Below are positions 34,344 through 47,049 of a DNA stretch of 64,000 nt, one piece after another. Source of the DNA: Orobanche coerulescens (Eukaryota; Streptophyta; Magnoliopsida; Lamiales; Orobanchaceae); NCBI GenBank assembly GCA_033398695.1, contig CM065802.1, positions 201,519,096-201,583,095 on the forward strand, written 5' to 3'. The notes below the pieces were generated by a model. The model saw nothing but the letters and a program-made list of their open reading frames with translations. It searched no databases and was not told the origin of the DNA. Within the stretch, counting starts at the first letter, position 1; every line of letters starts with the position of its first letter. The position numbers were made by a program, and so were the translations under genes.

Positions 34344-36272
34344 TGTAATATCCGCAATTTCGATTTCCGGTAATTTTCATTTTCCCGGCGGAGGTCCGTT
34401 TCGACGACTTGCTTATGACCGTTTCGTCATTCTGGGAATAATTTATTCTGCACTTTTTGTCATTCGAGTTCGTTTCGGTATCGTTTTGTTGAGTTCCGTG
34501 TTCTTAAACGACTTTTCTGCACTTGAGCTCGATTCTCGCGGATCTCGTCCGAAACTGTTGTTTCGAGTTTCTCGTAAGTTCATTTAACGTTATTGTTCAT
34601 GTTGTAAGCTTTGGTTTGGTGTTTCGATCGTGTATCGTGTATTTCGGACGTTTTGGGCCATTTTCGTAATTTGCCAAAGTTTGGGGTAATTACTTCCGTT
34701 GTCGAATTTCGAACCCTCGGGTGGTCGGAATCGGGTATTCTCTTAATGTTCGGATTCGTCTTTGCGAGTACTTCGTAATTGTGTTTTCGGTTTATGTTCA
34801 GGTCTGAGTTTCGGGATTTTTCGGACCGTCGGATCGACCGAGGCCTGGCTGGCCAGACCTGGCCGAGTAACGGCCGTAATGGCCCGGCAGTAACGGCCGT
34901 AAGGCCTGTTACGTACGTAACAGCCTGCCGGTTACGTACGTAACATGTCCGGCAGAATGGGTACAGGGAGTTCGGCCTTGGCCGATTACGTACGTAGGCC
35001 TTGGCCGATTACGTACGTAAGCGGTCGGCCAGGGTCGGCTATTTAAGGCCTGGGCCGAGTCACATCCGGCATTTTCCACTTTTCTTCGTTCCTTCTGCGA
35101 TTTTTCACCATAGATCGATGGTTTTGAGTAGAATCAACTTATAACAACATGTTTTGGAAGTTGAAATCATGGATTAACATCATCTTCCACCCGGATCGAA
35201 GGTAAGAACACCTAAACTTTTGGATTTTGAATGTTCTTGGGGTTTTTTGGTGTTTTGGCCGATTTGCTTTGTTTTGATTCAGATTGTTGATGAAACTTGA
35301 TTGTAAACTCGTAATCATTCAATACCCTTGAAGTTTTGTGGAACGATTTTGAGTATTTATTTGAATAATCGATTGAATTGGACTACGCCTTCAAAGTGTC
35401 CGATAAAATGCTTTAATGGGTAGAACTTGGGAAGTTCCATACGTTTTCGTAGAATTGTGATTTAAATGATATCGTTATGACTTAGGAACGAATTCTTGTG
35501 AAGAACTTGAGTTGGAACCTTCCCGTTCGTCGCCTTCTTTGGGGTCCGAGCTTCCCGGTCGAACCGTGTTCTTCGGAGTATTCGGTAGCGGTTATTAAGG
35601 CAAGTATTTTACTATACGAATTGTGTCTTGTGAATAGGGACGTCGTATTATGGTTGTGATACATTGGTTTGCTTTCGTGTATATGGTTCGTATGAATTGA
35701 ATTTTTATGAACGATTGACGGTAACGATGATACCTTCACTTAGTTAACATCTTGGAATTGTGTTGGATGTGCAAATCATATAAGTTTGTGCCGGGCGTGG
35801 TTGGTCATTGTTGAGTTGTTGCAATGATTATGATGTGTGTTGTCTTGGTTTACATACTTGATTATGCACCTCGGTGTAATGTGGAATGGCATGACATTTG
35901 ATGATTATGAATTGAGTCGTGTCGATGTGTGTGTGTTCCAGGTAGGGTCTGACGAGGCCTCTGGAGTTCGGTACATGATGTGTACGAACAAAGTGTGTGA
36001 TCCAGGTAGGGTATGACGAGGCCTCTGGAGTTCGGTACATGATGTGTACGAACAAAGTGTGTGATCCACGTAGGGTCTGACGAGGCCTCTGGAGTTCGGT
36101 ACATGATGTGTACGAACAAAGTGTGTGATCGAGGTAGGGTCTGACGAGGCCTCTGGAGTCCGGTACATGACGTGTACGGACAAGGTGTGTGATCCAGGTA
36201 GGGTCTGACGAGGCCTCTGGAGTTCGGTACATGATGTGTACGAACGATGTTTGCGGCCGGGTAGGGTCTGTC
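34344..36272 (+). repeat. Element B 3' LTR, first segment
   Basis: Copy of the 5' LTR: palindromes about 34864-35025, TATTTAAGG near 35040, donor GAAG-GTAAGA near 35200, GC-donor AAG-GCAAGT near 35597, tandem repeats from 35930. Broken at 36272 by element F (TSD CTGTC at 36268-36272). Confidence 0.92.
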
Positions 36273-39200
36273 TATAACACCCCCAATCCGCTCAGGGATA
36301 TTACACGCCGTAGAACCTTTCCTCAAGGATCTACCAGGCTGGTAACGACATATAACAACTCAACCATGCCTTTCAGGCTAAAATGACTCAGTAGACCGAT
36401 TTGGTCTTTCCACAAATACATACAACTCAAATACAACTCATGCCCACGCAGGGGACAAAATACAACCACACACGCATAACTGGAACAATACAGCAGATGA
36501 AAATAAAGTACAACTGAACCAACACACGATGTACGGTTCCTCATGTGATTAGTATCGATCATCTTTCATCATCCTTCGTGCCGACCATGTGTTATGCTCC
36601 AAAACCTGAATGCAAAAACAGACATCCACCCCCCGAATACTCGGGGGTTAGCAAAACTCCACTGTTTTGCTAGTGCAAGAACAAAGTGCAAATACGAGCC
36701 ATACAATTCACATTCCACGAATAACAATAACCAAGGATCCTCAAAGATCCAAACGAAACGAAAAGTACTTCCCGAGGCAAGGGTTTGAGAAAACATTTCA
36801 AAATCGGAATATCATAAATCAATGGAAGTAATTTATAAAACGGTTTAGAATGCCATCGAGAGTTTTAATAGAAAACAATTTAGGATTATCAAATCCTACT
36901 TTTCAAAATCCAAGAGACAAAAGGGGTCACCGCCCCAAAGGTTTACTTTCTGAAAAATGACATTAACCGAACCGTTGGGATTTTAGCCCCAAATCCGTAA
37001 AACGACTTTTACAAAACCATTGGGATTTTAGCCCCAAATCTCAGCATCTCACAGTACACAAGAACGACCACAAGGTTCGTCTCCCAACATCAAAATCCAC
37101 AAATAAAAGATTTAAAACAAACAACAAAATACTCTAGTGCCATCCTAGCCAAGTAAGCCAAACGAACAACTTACCTCTTACATACTTAGTCAATGCATGC
37201 AATCATGAAAACCGTTCAAAAGCACTCATTTCCGGAAATGCCAATATCAAATCACATTTGTAAAATTCGCCACAATTAACCGTCGATCCACACCTCCGTG
37301 GACCCCTACCGAGACCCCGTCGGATCTAACCCGTAGTGGTTAAAAGCAAAGCTCGTCGATCCACACCTCCGTGGACCCCTACCGAGACCCCGTCGGATTT
37401 AACCCGTAGTGAGCATACACACACACACGTTACTCATGCAATACTAACATGCTAAGAATGTAAGTTCATTAAGAATACCCACTAGAGATGGCCATTAACT
37501 CGACACCATTACCAAATTCTTCAAAAATACAATAACAAGATTAAATACGGAATACACGATTCCATAACTTAAACAATAGGAGTATCATCATAAAATCCTT
37601 CAAAGTTCAAAATAACCAAATCATAATCAATTCTCAAAACACCGTTCACAAATCACACTCGTTTTGAAAGAAAGCCTTTAACGAGGCCAAACCGAAATCC
37701 TTTGAAACTTCATTTCAAATAACCAAACAAACACATCAAGACGACCACCGATCATCATATCCATAAAACGAGAAAAGTATGGGCAAGGTACTTGCCTCGA
37801 ATAAGAACAACGCGGAGAATCGACCGGAGTAGGTTGGCCCGAACCGACTACGAACCCGCCGACTCCACCGAACGCCAACTCACGTTCATAAACTACGAAG
37901 GACAAATAATAACAATGAAATGAATTCCATAACACGACTCAAAGCCGTTGAATTCAAAGAACGAGTGACGAAAGTTCACGGATTTCCCAAACGGCCAAGA
38001 ACACGATTCGTTCCACAAATCACGAAAACGAATTCCAAGTTGAAATATGGATATACAATCCAGATAATAATTTTAAAAACATCATTTAACCATAATCGAT
38101 CCATCAAAACGGATGAAAACGAGATCGGGACAAATCCAAAAGTCAATTCGAAGGAAATCAAGAAATATACTTCGATTCGACGAAGAACAATGGATTAAAT
38201 GATGTTAAACACGAGAATACTACCAAGATTAATCATACCCATCATGAATTAATCAACAACACGGAACGAATCGGACGAAAATGCAAAAATCCCCAAATTC
38301 ACGAAATTAGGGTTCTAAGGAAGATTACCTTGATTCGCTGGATCAAAGGAAGATAACGGACGATTGATTGATGTTATGAACTCAAGAACTTCATGGATTT
38401 GTTGTTAAACAACATGGCTTCGTCACCCATGAATCGCCATTCGCGGACGGGGAAGGAAGGAAGTGAAAAACGAAATGAAATGTGACTACTCAGCCACATT
38501 TATACTGGGCCAGACTAGCGTGCGCTAGCCTTCCCGGACTAGCGTGCGCTATCGGCCGGTATCGGCCGAGTACCCTCGGCCAGGGCCCACACGACCCGGC
38601 ATCACCGACCAACCCTGCCCACCAAACCTGTCGACCCGACTCCCGCTAGCGTGCGCTACGGCCGGAAGCCTACGCGCGCTAGCCGACTGGCCCAAAGAGC
38701 CACCGGACTAACAAACTTACCTGTGTAACGCACGCTAGTCGGCCGGGCGGCGCTACCCTCGCCGGTTAGCGTGCGCTACGACCGACAAAGGCGGCGCTAC
38801 CGCCGATCCCGACCGAGTCCGTAACCTCGAAACCCCACCGTCCGCCCGAGCAAGCGGTTGGTCGACCAAAGCACAGGCGCTACACTGCCGGTTAGCGCGC
38901 GTAGCCTTCCGGCGATAGCGTGCGCTACGCCGGTTCTGCCGCATCTGTCCGGCCGGTGCCCGCAATCGTCCGGCCAGTCCCGCAACCGTCCGGCGATCCC
39001 GCAACCGCGAGGGCTCGGCGACCCGATTTAAAACGCACGGAACGAACATGACGAAAAGTTCGCGGACGACATCAACGACCCGAAATGAAAACATAATACC
39101 ATAATTAGTCATACGCGACCAAGAAACGGGTCGAGACAACCGTTACAGATACGGATACCCGTAACTTTCAAGAAATTACAAAATGGCCCAAAACGCCCGG

Positions 39201-39500
39201 AAATCACGATACGTGATCGAATAACCAAACCGAAGTTCACAACACGTCTAACAAAGTTAAACGGACTTACGGGAAACTCGAAACAGCAGTTTCGAACGAG
39301 ATTCGCAAGAATCGAACTCAAGCGCGGAAAAGTCGCTAAAAAGCACGGAACTCAACAAAACGAATCCGAAACGAACTCGGATGTCAAAAAGTGTAGAATT
39401 AATTATTCTCAGAATGACGAAACGGTCATGAGCGAGCCATCAAAACGGACTCCGATCGAAAAAAGAAATTTACCGAAAATCGAAAATTGCGGATATTACA
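36273..39500 (-). repeat. Element F 3' LTR (3228 bp, full length)
   Basis: From its 5' end at 39500 downwards: U3, palindromes of the TAGCGTGCGCTA type (38932-38516), TATA box TATAAAT (38504-38498), leader, donor AAG-GTAATC (GT at 38328-38327), conserved GC-donor-like stretch near 37785, two copies of a 70-bp repeat (37282-37413), double stem-loop (36672-36628), end. Plus-strand ORFs here are antisense shadows. Confidence 0.9.
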
Positions 39501-41843
39501 TTCTACCCTCCTTAAAAGAAGTTTCGTCCCGAAACTTAAAACAAGTAGGGAGAAGAAATATTCCGCCAGGAAAAACTCAACGAGACACACAAGAATGCGT
39601 AACTAACGCCCAACGGCGAAATGTCACAAACAACGCAAAGGAATATACGGCGTGAAAACACGCTCCACGGCGACCAACACAACGTCGCCGTTAGGGATAT
39701 AATAAAACCAACAAGTGACAAGCGTCATAAAACGGATAATATAGCGAAGTCAATTATCCGACAATCACAAAACACAACGAACGAAAATCAATATGATTGA
39801 CCAACCCAACGGTACATCAATCAAAACGCGAGTCAACCGCTGAACAAACACGGAATCCCACCGCCTAAGGGCTGGAAGATCGAAAACGAAACTAATTTCC
39901 CGAACTGAAGGGAATTACGAAGGAGCCTGAATGTTCACCAATCACGGAACGAGGTCAATAAAAACCGAACAATCAAACGATCAAACCACAACGATCGAGA
40001 CAACAAAAATCGAAGAATCATGTTCAAATCACGAAGAACAATAAAATTTCAAACAACAACTCCAAGGTTCACATCTCGACTCGAGACAATATATGATCCG
40101 GTGAAAACAACAGGATGTGCATTCACATAAAATCCACAGGAAAGAGAATAGCAATTAAAAAGTCACAACGACAAACGAGTTATTCCGAAACAATACCACA
40201 CTCGTTCGATAAACAAAAACAAGGGGCAGGACAAGCTCAGAAATGTCAACGAACATAATGAGTCGACAGAGTCGAAAACACAAGAGTTCCAAATCCGATC
40301 CACTTCGAATAAAAGAACTAGTAGAACCAGATGATGTCACTCCCAAACAAGGTTCACAAGAATCGAACTGAACCCGAAAAAGTAACATCGATAACCAGAT
40401 CGACCCACAACAAGATCACAGCTCGTTCGGACGATGAAATCGAAATACAGAACAAGTTCATAAAGTGCCAACGAACATGAGCAAATCGATAGACTGGAGA
40501 AAGAGAAAATACAGAAGTCAAAATAGTACGGGCATTACCTCCGACCTCGTCCACGAAATTCACAAAAACGGGAGCAAGGTAACAAGACATTAGACAATCG
40601 ACGCATAACGGAACCATCACCGATGCACACGGTCATACCAAACCAAGCTCTAACAGCTCGCACATGCGCGACAACGCAGGAATCACTACGAGGCGATAAT
40701 ATTCAACACCAACACCCCGCCTCTCACAGGGGGCTAACACAACAAATGTGTGGAAAGCGACTCAACGCTCACACCGCCAATTCGATCATACTCGGGAGAA
40801 AGTATCAAAATGACAACGCGAACATCACACATACATACCCAGCCCTCAAACGGGAATGGATAGGTTTTAAAAACGAAAACCTCATTTTGAAAATAATTTA
40901 GAAGAACACCGATTGATCTTGAGTATCATATTTCAAAAAAAAAAAAAAAAAGTACAAACGTGAAACATCGTTATCGAGACATTGGAGAACCATTTCACAT
41001 TTGATAAGAATGAAGATACTTTCTCTTAATGAAAACTTTCAAAATATTCGACCCTCGGGTCTAAATAAAAGTGTTTCTAAAACATTGAAAATATCTCAAA
41101 GCATTTTGGTCCTCGAGGTAGAAAATTTTTGAAATATATTGTGGCACCTTGGATGTACCACAAGAAAATAACTCATTTGAAAAGTATGTCTCGAAATTTA
41201 TTTTTATAAGATACTCAAGGTTTTCAAAAATCCAATAGGCCAGAATGCCCAAAACTCACACATATCGACCTTCACTAAAACAACTCCTAGCACACGCATC
41301 AAAAGGTTTAAAATCAAGACAATACATGTCTTTAAACGAAAATAAACGATAAAATACCACATTCAGAACAAAACCACTGATAAAATACCCTCCCGCACTG
41401 GCTAGTGAACAAGTCGAACGCGTATAAGCACAAAGCTTCCACAATAGAACTTGTAAAACGTGCAAATCGATTCGAAAATCATCAACAACGGACAAAAACA
41501 ACAATAAAAAGACATCACAAGCGACGACACTCCTCGTATAAATCAAATACGAGAGTCGACTAAATACATATCGTTAAATCAAAATTCACATAAGGATTCC
41601 ACCACTTAACAAATAATCATAAAAATAGCTCGTGTCACACGAGGCCAACACAAAGAAGGGAGACTTACTTCCACAGGTCGCACGAAGATGATGATCGCCC
41701 CACGATACTAATCACGACCAACAAACTCAAACGACGCGTCGCGACACGACTCAGTCAGATAAAATCTGACGAAACAAGACTCAAACGACACGACTTGACC
41801 CGACAGCCTAGGTTTTCCTCAACCTAAGCTCCGATACCATTTA
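39501..41843 (-). other. Element F internal region, no coding capacity
   Basis: Begins (element 5' side) with the primer site near 41835 and ends with purine tract and hairpin (39501-39537). No ORF resembling gag or pol in any frame. It is alignable by eye to the internal region of G (59198-61687), including the CCCAGCCCTCAAACGGGAAT stretch (about 40837), an A-run at 40933-40950, and the text next to the purine tract. This conserved non-coding body probably holds packaging signals. Confidence 0.75.
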
Positions 41844-44165
41844 TGTAACACCCCCAATCCGCTCAGGGATATTACACGCCGTAGAACCTTTCCTCAAGGA
41901 TCTACCAGGCTGGTAACGACATATAACAACTCAACCATGCCTTTCAGGCTAAAATGACTCAGTAGACCGATTTGGTCTTTCCACAAATACATACAACTCA
42001 AATACAACTCATGCCCACGCAAGGGACAAAATACAACCACACCCGTACAACGGGAACAATATAGCAGCGGAAAATAAAGTACAACTGAACCAACACACGA
42101 TGTACGGTTCCTCATGTGATTAGTATCGATCATCTTTCATCATCCTTCGTGCCGACCCTGTGTTATGCTCCAAAACCTGAATGCAAAAACAGACATCCAC
42201 CCCCCGAATACTCGGGGGTTAGCAAAACTCCACTGTTTTGCTAGTGCAAGAACAAAGTGCAAATACGAGCCATACAATTCACATTCCACGAATAACAATA
42301 ACCAAGGATCCTCAAAGATCCAAACGAAACGAAAAGTACTTCCCGAGGCAAGGGTTTGAGAAAACATTTCAAAATCGGAATATCATAAATCAATGGAAGT
42401 AATTTATAAAACGGTTTAGAATGCCATCGAGAGTTTTAATAGAAAACAATTTAGGATTATCAAATCCTACTTTTCAAAATCCAAGAGACAAAAGGGGTCA
42501 CCGCCCCAAAGGTTTACTTTCTGAAAAATGACATTAACCGAACCGTTGGGATTTTAGCCCCAAATCCGTAAAACGACTTTTACAAAACCATTGGGATTTT
42601 AGCCCCAAATCTCAGCATCTCACAGTACACAAGAATGACCACAAGGTTCGTCTCCCAACATCAAAATCCACAAATAAAAGATTTAAAACAAACAACAAAA
42701 TACTCTAGTGCCATCCTAGCCAAGTAAGCCAAACGAACAACTTACCTCTTACACACTTAGTCAATGCACGCAATCATGAAAACCGTTCAAAAGCACTCAT
42801 TTCCGGAAATGCCAATATCAAATCACATTTGTAAAATTCGCCACAATTAACCGTCGATCCACACCTCCGTGGACCCCTACCGAGACCCCGTCGGATCTAA
42901 CCCGTAGTGGTTAAAAGCAAAGCTCGTCAATCCACACCTCCGTGGACCCCTACCGAGACCCCGTCGGATCTAACCCGTAGTGAGCATACACACACACACG
43001 TTACTCATGCAATACTAACATGCTAAGAATGTAAGTTCATTAAGAATACCCACTAGAGATGGCCATTAACTCGACACCATTACCAAATTCTTCAAAAATA
43101 CAATAACAAGATTAAATACGGAATACACGATTCCATAACTTAAACAATAGGAGTATCATCATAAAATCCTTCAACGTTCAAAATAACCAAATCATAATCA
43201 ATTCTCAAAACACCGTTCACAAATCACACTCGTTTTGAAAGAAAGCCTTTAACGAGGCCAAACCGAAATCCTTTGAAACTTCATTTCAAATAACCAAACA
43301 AACACATCAAGACGACCACCGATCATCATATCCATAAAACGAGAAAAGTATGGGCAAGGTACTTGCCTCGAATAAGAACAACGCGGAGAATCGACCGGAG
43401 TAGGTTGGCCCGAACCGACTACGAACCCGCCGACTCCACCGAACGCCAACTCACGTTCATAAACTACGAAGGACAAATATTAACAATGAAATGAATTCCA
43501 TAACACGACTCAAAGCCGTTGAATTCAAAGAACGAGTGACGAAAGTTCACGGATTTCCCCCAAAACGGCCAAGAACACGATTCGTTCCGTCAAATCACAA
43601 AAACGGAAGTCCAAGTTGAAATATGGATATACAATCCATAGAATATGTTTAACAACATCATTTAACCATAATCGATCCATCGAAAACGGATGAAAAACGA
43701 GATCGGGGACAAATCCCCCGAAAAGTCAATTCGAAGGAAATCAAGAAATATACTTCGATTCGACGAAGAACAATGGATTAAATGATGTTAAACACGAGAA
43801 CACTACCAAGATTAATCATATCCATCATGAATTAATCAACAACACGGAACGAATCGGACGAAAATGCAAACCGAAACGTGATCGAATAACCAAACCGAAG
43901 TTCACAACACGTCTAACAAAGTTAAACGGACTTACGGGAAACTCGAAACAGCAGTTTCGAACGAGATTCGCAAGAATCGAACTCAAGCGCGGAAAAGTCG
44001 CTAAAAAGCACGGAACTCAACAAAACGACTCCGAAACGAACTCGGATGTCAAAAAGTGTAGAATTAATCATTCTCAGAATGACGAAACGGTCATGAGAGA
44101 GCCGTCAAAACGGACTCCGATCGAAAAAAGAAATTTACCAAAAATCGAAAATTGCGGATATTACA
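41844..44165 (-). repeat. Element F 5' LTR (2322 bp, promoter deleted)
   Basis: Same as 36273-39500 except for one deletion of about 0.92 kb: the text jumps from GACGAAAATGCAAA (about 43870) to CGTGATCGAATAACC, skipping the counterpart of about 38290-39210. The palindrome array, TATA box, start region and splice donor are gone from this 5' LTR, so F should be transcriptionally dead from its own promoter. Confidence 0.9.
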
Positions 44166-44170
44166 CTGTC

Positions 44171-45017
44171 GAGGCCTCCCGAGTTCGGTACATGATGTAT
44201 ACGAATAGTGTGTGTGCGGTCCAGGTAAGGTCCGTCGAGGCCTCCGGAGTTCGGTACATGATGTGTACGGACAATGATCGTGTTATAGTGCTTGTTTGGG
44301 TAACATTTTAAATATGGGTCTCGGACTCATAATGATATCTTACCTAGTGTGTTTTGAATCGAGAATCGGGCCAAGGCCCTAATGTTTACGAAAAGGTTTT
44401 GTAAATTGGGACTCGAGGTCCAAAAGAATTTCTGCTTTAAAAATCCCCGAGATGATGTGTTCCTTTTCAAATATCTCTTACTTGAGTTCGAAATTCTAAA
44501 ACTTCTCGGGAACATTTTGATAATTGATTTCTGTATTAAATTCGTAGTTGCTATTTACTTGTTGCATTTCATATCGTTTTATACTTCCACTAGTAAAACA
44601 GTGGAGTTTTACTAACCCCCGAGTAATCGGGGGGTGGATGTCTGTTCTGCGTCCAGGTACATGCGGGTTCAGGGGAGCAGTCACAGGATTGGCACAAGGG
44701 GATGACGAGCTGCGATACTAATCAAGAGTCGATATTTGGTAGAGTTTGGTTGTATTGTTAGAATTTATTTAGTCTTCTGATGTATTGTGTTTCGACCCCT
44801 GTGTGGGTAATGTTGTTAGTCAGTTCTGTTGATAGAGTTGTGTGACCTCATCGGTCTGTGTGTGTTTATGTGTAAGTGACCTTAACGGTCTGCATTATTA
44901 TATTGTTTGACCCTGGCCGGGCAAGCATTTGGTTATTTATGGATGTTTAGCCTGGTAGATCCTTGTGAAAAGGGTCTACGGCGTGTAATATTCCCATACG
45001 GTTTTGGGGGTGTTACA
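44171..45017 (+). repeat. Element B 3' LTR, last segment
   Basis: Continues 36272 after element F. Two diverged tandem units (44171-44275), the double stem-loop (about 44591-44635) and the LTR end at 45017, followed by TSD AAAAC. Confidence 0.92.
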
Positions 45018-46217
45018 AAAACTAGGGGGCAGTGGGGGTATATAAAGACTATCTACCCATAATGCCTCATAGCTAATACCAAGTATGGGATTTTCATAGG
45101 CTTTCAAGTATCTTTCTACAGTATAATACTCATGAACAAAATCCAATGGTTCGAGGTCCTGTTTTAATATTGAACAAACTCCATGGACACAAGGTATGCC
45201 AGTCAACTGCCACAATCTGCAAGAGCACACATGTCTTTCCAAATCCACAGTATATTGACCTCCATCAAAGCAAGAAATTTTATAATGCCTATCATTACAT
45301 TTAATAGGGATGCAATCAGCAACCTTCTGCATATTTCTCTCCAATATCTTTGCAATCCTATGGCACACCCTCTCCTTCCATCTAAGCTTTGCCCTATCTC
45401 TGTTTTTTTGAAGTATTTGCATCAGATGCTCCCTAATCCACTCAAGCATAGTTATAATGGCCCTATCTCTTGCTTGCAATATATTTGAGTTGAAAGATTC
45501 ACACACATTGTTTAAAAGCATGTCACATTTTGCCTTCTCAGAGAAAAATGCCTTTGACCACTGATTTCCAGGTTTATCTTTAAACCATTCCCATGCCCCC
45601 TCATTTAGGCTCTTCAGTTCTGTCATTCTCAAATTAAACTCTCCTTGTGTAGTGCTACAAGCTGCCTTCCACATAGCCTGTTTGAAAGCTAAACCCCTAA
45701 ATCCAGAATTTTGCAGGTTATTGTGTAAATGCCTAACACAGAACCTATGGTCTACACCAGGGAACACAAGATCAACAGCTTGAATTAAGACTTTCTGTTT
45801 ATCTGACATAAATGTAAATTCATCAACCTTAATTTCCAAATCATCCTTAAGAAAAGTAAGAAACCACTCCCATATCTCCCCATTTTCCTTTTCAACAACT
45901 GCATAAGCTACAGGATACAAATTATTGTTCCCATCCACACCCACAGCAGTAAGAAGAACACCCCCATACTTAGTCTTCAAATGACACCCATCAATCCCTA
46001 TAATCTGTCTGCAACCAGCAAGAAACCCTTTTTTGATAGCATCAAAGCACACATAGAACCTATTAAACATTGTTATCCCATTATCAACAGTAGTCCCTAA
46101 TATAACAGTAGATCCAGGGTTGGTTTTTCTTAATTCATCTGCATACGACCATAACTTAGAATATTGGGCTTCTGGATCACCCTCTATTCTAAGTAAGGCC
46201 AAAGACTTGGCCCTCAC
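45018..46217 (-). pseudogene. MULE transposase: catalytic core and SWIM zinc finger
   Basis: Open frame of about 400 codons. The DDE-type MULE core has IIGIDGCHLKTKYGG (first Asp), FMSDKQKVLIQAV (second Asp), FCVRHLHNNL (conserved C/H block), then NNVCESFNSNIL with the Glu. After a basic helix (RDRAKLRWKERV) comes a SWIM finger, CSCRLWQLTGIPCVHGVC (CxC...CxH). The frame ends PPLPPSF at the element B insertion and resumes at 15148. A TAG at about 46220-46218 separates it from the upstream N-terminal part; otherwise the frame is continuous. The product would cut and join MULE ends in the nucleus. MuDR-family membership is clear; the exact clade is not. Confidence 0.93.
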
Positions 46218-47049
46218 AGCCTATTGTCTGGACACTTGACACTTAGTGTCATGTAACACGTCTCTCATGAAACCATTAACACCTCTCTTAGCATCACACT
46301 GAAACCTCTGTATAAACCTATCACTCAACCAGGTAGATGTTAAGTTCTTTACTTTTTGAGAGGGTGCACATGTGTGTTTGGGGTAGTATTGCCTAATCTG
46401 AAATGCGGACTCGTTTTTTCTCTTTAAAGCATGTATTTTCCACTTACAACCTGCACCAACACATTTAGCATAAATTCTTCTACGATCATTATTGAGGAAA
46501 CAAATGCTTCTTCTTGCTTTAATGGCATGTGATTGTGCAGCCTTTTTAAACTCTTTCTTACTAGAAAATATCTGACTTATGACAAACTCAGGATTAAATA
46601 TTGTGGATGGATTGAAAACAGTGTAAGCAGGCTCACCATTTTCCTCATCAGACAGACTAAACTCATCAAAGACATACCCCCTCTCTTCTTCCATAACATC
46701 CTTATCATCCTCTTCTTCAATTTCACTCTCACTACTATCCTCATCTAAAGCCTTCCCACCATTAGTCCCTTCAGATCTACCTTGATCCACCCCTTCAAGA
46801 CCAGATTCAACTTCAACTACATTTTCATCATACAAGTCATCGTCATCGTCATCTGTTATCTCATTTCCAATTATAAAGTCAGGGTCATCAAAGTCATTAT
46901 CTTCATCATCAAGCTCTACACAAATCTCAGGTTGTAAATTTTCAGGTTCAACAAACATACCGTATTTTGGAATGTCCCCATCCGTCGTTCCTTCTTTGCG
47001 CACAAACACCATTGCCGCACAAGCACCAGGTTCTGCCGTTCCTTGTTTT
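46218..47049 (-). pseudogene. MULE transposase: acidic N-terminus and DNA-binding domain
   Basis: About 270 codons in frame with the core apart from one TAG at the junction. An Asp/Glu-rich region (DDEDNDFDDPDFIIGNEITD and more) is followed by the Mutator-type DNA-binding domain: IFSSKKEFKKAAQSHAIKAR, RIYAKCVGAGCKWKIHALKR, YYPKHTCAPSQKVKNLTSTW, with Cys/His residues as expected. The apparent Met start and first eight or nine codons lie in copia LTR sequence (47063-47050), so the true start is beyond copia element H and outside the window. Confidence 0.9.

Larger units (their letters stand above)
36273..44165 (-). mobile_element. Element F: non-coding gypsy-type LTR element with unequal LTRs
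   Basis: Minus orientation. TSD CTGTC at 36268-36272 and 44166-44170. 3' LTR 36273-39500, internal 39501-41843, 5' LTR 41844-44165. The outer left end reads TATAACACCC where TGTAACACCC is expected. The primer site (complement of TGGTATCGGAGC) is at about 41828-41839. There is no gag or pol, so it is a non-autonomous derivative. The LTR ends resemble solo LTR C. Confidence 0.92.
15149..45017 (+). mobile_element. Element B: gag-only gypsy LTR retrotransposon with nested insertions
   Basis: The ends are TGTAATATCCGCAATTTCG...GGGGGTGTTACA. TSD AAAAC at 15144-15148 and 45018-45022. The 5' LTR is 15149-16394 plus 29665-31184. The internal region is 31185-34343. The 3' LTR is 34344-36272 plus 44171-45017. 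Each LTR is about 2.77 kb after removal of inserts. The internal part has a primer site, gag and purine tracts but no RT, RNase H or integrase. It is therefore non-autonomous and must have moved with enzymes from a relative. Confidence 0.93.
2282..47049. mobile_element. MULE (MuDR-like DNA transposon) with two convergent genes, split by nested insertions
   Basis: The left end is placed where gypsy pol similarity stops. The first 400 bp are AT-rich and non-coding, with repeated ATGGTCCCATAAC / AGTCCCAA-type text typical of plant transposon ends. The element holds a GRF zinc-finger gene (plus, 2683-3242) and a MuDR-type transposase gene (minus, 47049 to 4771), facing each other. Elements A and B are inserted in the transposase exons with perfect 5-bp TSDs, and removing them restores a continuous frame. 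The right side is cut by copia element H at 47050, so the opposite terminal inverted repeat and the 9-bp TSD cannot be checked here. That both genes belong to one element is an inference from position. Confidence 0.75.

Noticed and set aside
38753..39139. 128-codon minus-strand ORF in the F LTR
   Set aside because: It lies in the U3 palindrome region of the LTR, deleted in the other LTR, with no recognisable domain.
44976..45017. C-terminal residues of the 413-codon transposase ORF after PPSF
   Set aside because: These codons are the end of the element B LTR; the real exon continues at 15148.
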